Shown here in pieces: positions 57,226-64,000 of a DNA stretch of 64,000 nt. The notes below the pieces were generated by a model, which made no database searches, had not been told where the DNA came from, and was given only the letters and a program-made list of their open reading frames with translations. A program made the position numbers and the translations under genes. Each line of letters begins with the position of its first letter. Within the stretch, counting starts at the first letter, position 1. The DNA comes from Megalonaias nervosa (lineage: Eukaryota; Mollusca; Bivalvia; Unionida; Unionidae), in the NCBI GenBank assembly GCA_016617855.1, contig JAECUM010009444.1, forward strand, positions 1-64,000, in the 5' to 3' direction.

Positions 57226-59119
57226 AATAATTACGGGATAACTGGCCGCATTTTCAACTGGATAAAAAACTTTTTAACAGGTCGGAAAATTATCACCAGA
57301 GTGGGGGTAGCCTACTCTGAAGCACACCCACTGGAAAATGGTATCCCTCAAGGGAGTGTGCTCAGCCCCACTCTATTTAATATCATGATAAATGATCTAG
57401 ACCAGAACTTAACTTCCACTAAAGTAGATATATCGCAATTCGCTGATGATAGCGGTATTTGGAGATCAGACAGCCCCGCAACCCATCAAACTATAGACGA
57501 CATTCAACAGAGCGTAAACAAAATAGGGAGATGGGCTGATGAATGGGGTTTCAAAATTTCCCATGAAAAAACTGTAGCAACGAAAGAACAATCTAAAATA
57601 CCCAACGCTGTACATTCAAAACAACCCTATCAAATATGTTAAGATAGTTAGATTCCTGGGTATGTACTTTGGTGAACATCTAAACTGGAGCCAACATATA
57701 AAAAAAACCTTATAAATAGCTGTAATAAGGACCTAAACCTCATGAGAAATCTTAAAGGAACAACACTGGCATCCAATCAAGAAACATTAATAACTTTATA
57801 CAGAGCCCTCATAAGGTCAAAGCTGGATTACGGATGTCAAGTATATAACTCAGCCAATTACCAGTTACTCAAAGAACTGGATTCAATCCAAAGAAAAGCT
57901 CTAACCGTCTGCACAGGCACCCTCCCATCAACATCACTTTACGAACTTCAAATACTAACAGGAGAGCTACCATTGCAATTAAGTCGACATGAGCTTGTAT
58001 TAAGATATGAAGCAAGGGTAACTATTCACCCAAACTCACACCCAACCAGAATAGCAATTGAAAAGTGCAACAAACCGTTTAGCCGAAAACTAGCCCCTAA
58101 CATCCCAGGAGGGAAACTTATTCATGAACTTGGAAAAAAAAACTACCAATCCATGACTATCAAGCCCAAAAACTAGAATACCCTGATCAGGCCCCCTGGA
58201 CAACTCCTAAACCGGACATTAACACCAAAGCAACCAAATACGGGAATAAACTTGACCAAGAACACCAACTAAAAACATCTATAACAATGGATATACTTGA
58301 CTCCTACTCCAGTTTTGTAAAAACCTACACCGATGGGTCAAACACATCAGAGCCACCCAGGACAGCAGCGGCCGCAGTAATTCCAGAACGTAATATTCAA
58401 ATTGGAGCCAGGCTACTGGATTACTGCTCCATATATATAGCAGAATTCCTGGCCATTGTGGAAGCTCTGAAATGGGTTGTGGAAGCTCTGAAATGGGTTA
58501 AAATCAATAACATTAAAAAAATCTGTAATAATAAGTTTCTCGCTTAGTGTCATCACATCCATAAAATCTAACAACACCAAATCAAGAGAAAATTTTCTAA
58601 GAAAAGCCTACGTACTACTAAAAGAACTTAACAACAACAAACAGTATGTAGAATTCATGTGGATTCCATCCCCCAAAGGTATCTTAGGAAATGAAACACA
58701 TCAATCACAAATGGCAAGAACAGTGGAATCAAAGCACCAAAGGGCGGACACTTTACGCCGTCCTAAGCGAAATAGACAGGACCATTAAACCCCCAAAGAT
58801 AAATACTTCAGATCAAAAACTAATAAACAGAATATACACCGGAAAAACCAAACTAGCAAATAGTTTCGGAAAACACATTGAACCAAAACCATCCAACATT
58901 AACTGCTACCACTGTAAAACACCAGAAGATTTACATCATATATTCAATATCTGTCATAAATACAAACAAGAAAGATCTATATTCAACCTTGCGCAAAACA
59001 AAATTGGATCTCCAAATACATACCCAGAATTTTTAGGAAAAGAAAATCCAAACATCACAACTATTTACCAAAATATCATAAAGTTTATCAATGAAGTAGG
59101 GCTCGCAAATAAAATCTAA
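57220..59119 (+). pseudogene. LINE-2 ORF2, C-terminal half (RT, RNase H, zinc motif)
   Basis: Continues the RT from the insertion point: NNYGITGRIFNWIKNFLTGR, IPQGSVLSPTLFNIMIND and the catalytic QFADDSGIW. A break near 57,580-57,740 has lost bases. The thumb region (57,742-58,176, MRNLKGTTLASNQETL) follows. RNase H at about 58,287-58,550 shows YTDGSNTSEPPRTAAA, with an exact 21-bp duplication at about 58,459-58,500 (GTGGAAGCTCTGAAATGGGTT). The C-terminal domain (58,691-59,119) includes the zinc motif CYHCKTPEDLHHIFNICHKY. Stops occur between pieces, so this copy was dead independently of the Maverick insertion. Confidence 0.85.
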
Positions 59120-59159
59120 AATCTCAAAAACCCTAAACAAAGTTAAAATAAATAATAGG

Positions 59160-60110
59160 AATTAACCAACCTGCTCTGGACAGATGTCTTTGAAATGTCC
59201 GCTCGGGACCCGATTATTCAGCAAAGATATCTGTCACACGCAGAGCCGCCACCACCCCACCCAAAAATCCAACATAAACGATCAAACATAATGGCTCAGC
59301 CCAATAGACGGATGTCCGTTAAATGTCACCTTGGGACCTGTTTACACAGCACTGACATCCGTCTCTCTAAAAAACAAAAAATAATAACTAAATCAGGTCC
59401 AACATACTCAATTCCGCAACACACTCTCCATCAAACGTCCTCCACAAATTAGCAATCAGGAACCACTAATCAAAGCAAAACTAAATAACAGGAAATAGCC
59501 AACCTGTTGTGGGCGGATGTTTTTGAAATGTCGACTCGGGACCTGATTATTCAGCAAAAAAGTTTTTCACACACAGGGCCGCCACCACCCAACCCAAAAT
59601 ATAATAGATATAACATAATGGCTCAGCCCAGTAGACGGATGTCCGTGAAATGTTACCTTGGGACCTGTTTACACGGCACCGACATTTGTCTCTCTAAATT
59701 AAATAAATAAGTAAACCAAAAAGTAATTATTTAAAAGCCATTCCATTATATCCATCCCATAAAACGTCCTCCACAAATTAACAACCAGTTATCACTAAAC
59801 AAAGTAAAAATAAAAAGTAGGAATTGGCCAACCTGCAGTGGCAGACGTCTTTGAAAAGTCGTTTCGGGACCTGATTATTCGGCAAATCTGTCTGTCACAC
59901 ACAGGGCAGCCACCATCCTACCCAAAAAACTCCATCAAACATAATGGCTCAGCCCAACAGACGGGTGTCCGTGAAATGTCACCTTGGTACCTGTTTACAC
60001 AGCACTGACACCTGTCTCCCCAAATAAATAAGTAAAGTAACAGGCAACTAAAGCCATTCCATTTTATCCTCTACATAAAACGTCCTCCACAAATTAACAC
60101 TCATTTATCT
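59160..60110 (+). repeat. LINE-2 3'UTR VNTR of ~331 bp (about 2.9 units) carrying motif A
   Basis: Units begin with CAACCTG at about 59,167, 59,499 and 59,828, and end near CCTCCACAAATTA. Each holds two motif A structures. Type A1 is at 59,179-59,235, 59,511-59,570 and 59,842-59,896, with the GGGACC(C/T)GATTATTC core. Type A2 is at 59,307-59,363, 59,634-59,690 and 59,960-60,016, with GGGACCTGTTTACAC. A2 stems read GACGGATGTC/GACATCCGTC and GACGGGTGTC/GACACCTGTC, a compensatory change. A1 of the first unit has a 14-bp stem. Confidence 0.85.
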
Positions 60111-60261
60111 TTGTTCTTTCTTTCCTTTTCCCCTCCCTCCCTCTTTACTCAAACTAACCCTATCAAACTAATACACCTGTTAATCCTAACAAACCTACCC
60201 TACTCAACCAAAGATGACAGCCGTTCCAATATGAGTTCTTAGTGACCCCAAACCTAGTTAT

Positions 60262-60590
60262 TATAAGGTGGTCCAAACACCAGGACCATCAGGGCCCACC
60301 GCACAAAGTGGCAACGCAAACAAATTAGAAACAACATTAGGGCCCCAAATAGACACATATAAGATGGTCAAAACCCTATAATCATCAGGCCCCGCCGCAC
60401 AAGGCGACAAATAACCACTTTACGTATATATTCGGTCCCAATATCACAGGTTAGCTACCCACAAGACCGATAGGCCCCATAAATGATAAAGTATGTTATA
60501 CCAGACCCTAAAAACAACAGTTGATATAAGGTGGTCTAAGCCCAGGACCATCAGGGCCAGTCACACAAGGTGACAAATGATAAAATAAAT
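60262..60590 (+). repeat. LINE-2 3'UTR structured motif B, three copies
   Basis: The copies start at about 60,262, 60,361 and 60,535. Each has stem 1 around AAGGTGGTC/GACCATC, followed by stem 2 of the type GTCAC-ACAAG-GTGAC or CGCC-GCACAA-GGCG. They are in the same order and near-identical spacing as in LINE-1 at 35.3-35.65 kb. Function unknown. Confidence 0.7.
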
Positions 60591-61195
60591 AGTATACAAA
60601 TGGCTGTCGTCTGAGGCACCTGCTTAATACTAACTATTGCAAAACAGCAGAGAGTATATTCCAAATTTCAGAAATTTTGAAGAACTTTTCGGCCAAATCT
60701 ATAATTAAATTATACAAATCCAAAACACGTGTAAGACGCAAAATTTAGGCCAGCACCCTGGAGTCAACGAGTGCCTTCTGGTGGATCTACCCCTGCCTTC
60801 CTGCCCTACTTCCTCCCTTGCCTTGACCGGACATCAAATTAACAGCGTGCAATGCACGCATAAATATCATACCTAAAACACATGAGTGCGTGCTGGAACG
60901 ACTCCCACTCATTGCTCAATTTGGTAGAAGCAGACTGCAAACATGAGTTCGTGTTTGGTTAATTTCCCACTCATGATAGCCTTACATTCAGGTAGCTTAG
61001 AACCCATAGTTCTGCAACCTGACGGCTAAATTTAACAGCACTCCTTGAGTGCATAAACGCCTGGGGGTTTGTGGCTCTAATTCCTTTCCCCAGGAATAGT
61101 TTATCATCCTGCTATGCAGGAATAAACCAGTGGTATATGTACAATTGTACGAACACCACTTAAATTCAATATCATCATCATCATCATCAACTAAA

Positions 61196-62012
61196 CGGGA
61201 GAGATACTTACCGTCGATGGTGCAGAGAAAAGTAAATCAAGGTGATGCCATCAAGTGTGAGGCCTTGGAAGGCATCAGCCTAACAATACTTAAATCTGAA
61301 GCCTTAAAAGTGAGCTAAACTCTCCACTACTATTTAAAATGTTTAATATTTAAAGATTTGATCATGTTGCGTTTAATCTCATTTTACGCCAGATGCGGAG
61401 ATTGTTGCAGACAAAGGATACAGCTGAGATCATAGGTACCCGATTTATATTGATAACGTGCATAAAGCATATTTATAAGGAATGGCGTGTAATTCAATCA
61501 ACAATAAATCTACGTTTTATTCTCCCTATCTTAAAAGAAATAAAATAAAAAAATGGGAGCCAAAAATGAAACATTTCAATGATTTTCGTGTTTTTGTTTG
61601 GAATAATAAAAAATACGACTCGTGATGGATACGTAACATTATTATTTCCAAAAATGGTTCCAGATGTTCAAGAAGACGTTCTGGAAGTAACACATGAGCA
61701 GACAAAAGTAATTTTTATCCGATTAAAAACTCTTAAGTAACCATCACTGCGGTTTCCTATCGTCTGTCTGTTCCTTATGCATCCGTAATGATCTACATTG
61801 GGTCAGCGGCAAAAACAAAATCAAAGTTAATAGTGAAGATAAACTGTTGTGTCTCGTGGGTTTATATGAATAGTGGCGAAAGTGATGAACGACAGTCGAA
61901 TACATGCAGCAGAGATTCTCAAGGACAGTGGATAAAAACAACAAAGTTTGCTTAAAGACACGTCGGAGTTTGTTACGTCAAAATAAAACGGATTTATTTA
62001 ACAAAGCCATTG
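61196..62012. other. Intergenic, no gene seen
   Basis: AT-rich host flank to the right of LINE-2. Only short chance frames; nothing recognised. Confidence 0.5.
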
Positions 62013-62210
62013 TCCTAAAACAGGGGTCGGCAACCTACGGCACGAGTGCCATAGGATGACACGTCAAGAGGTTTTGTGTGGCACGCATAGGGCAGCCAAA
62101 TATCTCAATTTTAACAGTGTTACTGTTGGCACGCGCTCGTTCGTTTTGTAATTAATCCGGAAAAAAAGTTGCACGCTATGTAAAATAGGTTGCCGACTCC
62201 TATCCTAAAA
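62013..62210. mobile_element. hAT non-autonomous element (MITE), 182 bp, 8-bp TSD
   Basis: The element spans 62,021-62,202. It begins CAGGGGTCGGCAACC and ends with the inverse GGTTGCCGACTCCTA, the classical hAT terminal sequence. The 8-mer TCCTAAAA is duplicated exactly at 62,013-62,020 and 62,203-62,210, as expected for hAT. It codes for nothing and depends on a transposase elsewhere. Confidence 0.92.
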
Positions 62211-62690
62211 ATTGAAAAAGCACGAATGACAATAAAAGATAAAATGTTTCACGAATGACAAATTTCTGTAGATCTACTAAAAGAAAAATTGGATGTCCTC
62301 TGTATTTTCAGCAAATGTTTTCAATGCACTACAGAAGAACAGACGGACACATTTGCAATAACTTACTGCTGTTATGAACTGTTATGAACTAATAGCTTCT
62401 AGCTGTATGCGTCACATGATGTGATTTAAACCAATCTAAATGCTTGTTACAAAGACTTGGTAAAATGTGTAATTATAGCAACGTAAACATTAGTTTGAGA
62501 CAACTGATACCGAACGATTTTTTCACTGAAAGAAAGCTGCAGGAAAAACGTGGACAAGGATCCAACGAAGGGAATGATACACTACTGGAAGAAAAGAACT
62601 TCCAGAAATACAAGATCTTTGTAACTTCCGAGTGTTGAACCCGTCCTGGCGGTCATAATGAATGTATGCTCGACACCATTTCCCATTTTC
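62211..62690. other. Intergenic, no gene seen
   Basis: Short stretch with a local TGTTATGAAC direct repeat near 62,372-62,392 and one 64-codon frame without recognisable features. Confidence 0.5.
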
Positions 62691-63260
62691 CTTTCAGAAC
62701 CAACTAAATATCATAAGAAGTCTTTGGGTGTAAACCCTATGTCAATATGATCGTCCATTCATAAGAAGTCTTTGGGTGTAAACCCTATGTCAATATGATC
62801 ATCCATTCATAAGAAGTCTTTGGGTGTAAACCCTATGTCAATATGACCATCCATTCATAAGAAGTCTTTGGGTGTAAACCCTATGTCAAAATGATCATCC
62901 ATTCAGAAGAAGTCTTTTGGTTTAAACACTATGTCAGTATGACCATCCATTAAGAAGAAGTAGCTACATTAAGATTTCGAAAATGGCCGACATGACTGCA
63001 ATTTTGGCTGTCGGATCGGCATAATTTTCATTTAGGACCAATCAGACGCCATAAGAAGTCAACCAGCGAAAACCCTATGTCAGTATGATCGTCAATTGGG
63101 GAGAAGCAGCGAAAACAAGACATTGAACACACACAAAATTACCACTATGGCTGCCATATCGGATATGCAAGGAGCAGAGTTTCCATAAAGGACCCAACAG
63201 ACCTTGGGATGAATGTGTCGTTAATACTTGGTAGCAACGCAAGCCTCTTCTTAGTTTAGG
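62691..63260 (-). repeat. Inverted copy of the CCAATATGGC-type repeat with 48-bp tandem array
   Basis: Read on the minus strand, this carries the landmarks of the repeats at 3-10 kb (GATCATATTGACATAGGGTTT, GACTTCTTATG, GGATGAATGTGTC). At 62,712-62,951 a 48-bp unit, AAGAAGTCTTTGGGTGTAAA-type, is repeated five times with very few differences. The array expanded recently within an old repeat. Confidence 0.85.
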
Positions 63261-63650
63261 AGGAGGAACGTTAACTTATTCTAACGGACGCCAAGTACCG
63301 TATGCAAGGCTATGGCATCAATTCTTCGAGTCCAAAACTGGATAATATGAAAATCAAAGAGCACTTATTTCATGATGGTCAAAACGTCGTCGTTTGTTTG
63401 CTTTTGTTTCTTTATTTTCAAGACCTATCAATTTATATGGATCAGTTATTGGCACAACTAGCCGAATGTTCGTTCGCCAAAAACTTACCAATTGGGAAAT
63501 ATCATTATTTACTTCCAAGTGTCTTTGAGCGAATGGAAGCTATTTGACTTGCATCGTTCACAGACGAGATTAGTAATAGAATACGAGTTCACAAGCAAAA
63601 AAAGGGAATATTTTTCAAATCATATTTTGCTGACCATTCCAGTGACCATA
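63261..63650. other. Intergenic, no gene seen
   Basis: Two overlapping frames (63,302-63,547 and 63,492-63,767) show no recognisable domain. Confidence 0.45.
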
Positions 63651-63654
63651 TTTG

Positions 63655-63870
63655 CTCGCGTATATAAGCCGAGTGCATTTGCAAATATCATAGACCCTGA
63701 CCTGCCGTCGCATAATGCGCCGTCAGATCATGGTCGGTGTCGTTTTTTTTCTCCCGATAACTCCTGAAAAACTGCACAGACCCAGATCTTGCTGTGCATT
63801 ATGCGACGGCATATTTTGGTCTGTGCAGTTTGCAGTTGGATTATACTTATAAGCGAATAAGGACGGTAAA
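63655..63870. repeat. Imperfect palindrome, MITE-like (~215 bp)
   Basis: GCCGTCGCATAATGC (about 63,703-63,717) pairs with GCATTATGCGACGGC (about 63,796-63,810). Outside these, AGACCxTGAC/TTGGTCT and TGCATTTGCAAAT/TGCAGTTTGCAGTT segments also pair. In addition AAACTGCACAGACC and TTGGTCTGTGCAGTTT pair. The whole can fold as a long hairpin. No transposase or clear target duplication is seen. Confidence 0.6.
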
Positions 63871-64000
63871 TGAACCTCTGTTTCACCAAATTGCGCACGG
63901 CAATAAGACGATCTTAAATAATACCGCTTTCTGACCGTGACTTTTATCTTACCACTCATTTCATGAAATGACGACCCCCTTTGACGTTTCAACTGTTGAC

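Larger units (their letters stand above)
57220..61190 (+). mobile_element. LINE-2, 3' part
   Basis: Second portion of the LINE interrupted by the Maverick. It contains the rest of ORF2 and a ~2.07-kb 3'UTR with a VNTR and structured motifs. It ends with AATATCATCATCATCATCATC at about 61,167-61,188, an ATC-repeat tail equivalent to the TTCAG tail of LINE-1. The last 250 bp are alignable with the end of LINE-1, including the CCTGC-GCAGG hairpin and the GTGG...CCACT closing stem. Confidence 0.8.

Overview
The window is eukaryotic intergenic DNA dominated by transposable elements. It is AT-rich and has no convincing host gene. It carries tRNA-derived SINEs with (AAC)n tails, degenerate families of the CCAATATGGC type, decayed Gypsy, IS4EU-like and hAT elements, and two long RNase H-bearing LINEs. 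The repertoire suggests an invertebrate, probably a mollusc; this is inference from repeat style, because no host gene is available to confirm it.

Layout. Positions 1-13,400 hold SINE copies and three copies of a composite ~1.1-1.4 kb repeat. Positions 13,445-15,690 hold relics of a Polinton-type family B DNA polymerase (minus strand) and two HNH endonucleases (plus strand), so they are remains of an old Maverick-like element. Positions 18,305-21,180 are a decayed Ty3/Gypsy retrotransposon. Unrecognised decayed coding sequence follows at 21.6-22.8 kb, then a transposase relic (24.6-25.1 kb) and a SINE with a perfect target-site duplication (25.4 kb). A 5'-truncated LINE (LINE-1 here) lies at 30,113-36,238. 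A second, related LINE (LINE-2) runs from about 36,548 to 61,190 and is split in its reverse transcriptase by a 15,851-bp Maverick/Polinton (adintovirus-like element) at 41,369-57,219. The right end holds a hAT MITE, an inverted copy of the CCAATATGGC-type repeat and a palindromic MITE-like sequence.

The Maverick is the centrepiece. It has 272-bp terminal inverted repeats starting AG and ending CT, and a 5-6 bp target duplication (AAGCT/A). Its gene set is nearly complete: packaging ATPase, parvovirus-type phospholipase A2 with a zinc ribbon, rve integrase, a family B polymerase that runs into an SF1 helicase and then perhaps an HNH domain, a Cys-rich protein, a NUMOD/HNH homing endonuclease, a penton/fibre-like protein in two halves, a membrane protein, a fibre with phage-tail-like repeats, an adenain-like protease, a pX/pVI-like core protein, a double-jelly-roll major capsid protein, a basic minor capsid protein and a Gln/Pro-rich capsid-cassette protein. 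Together these suffice for DNA replication, integration, capsid assembly, maturation and packaging, so the element looks like an endogenised virus. Most of its reading-frame breaks are single-base shifts in homopolymer runs. That pattern fits assembly indels or very recent inactivation, and differs from the stop-ridden LINEs around it.

Other structure of note: each Maverick TIR is bounded internally by an inverted copy of its own 19-bp tip. A central non-coding block holds a minisatellite, a 98-bp inverted repeat and a tRNA-like segment. The LINE untranslated regions carry three families of repeated RNA-like folds whose stems show compensatory base changes between copies.
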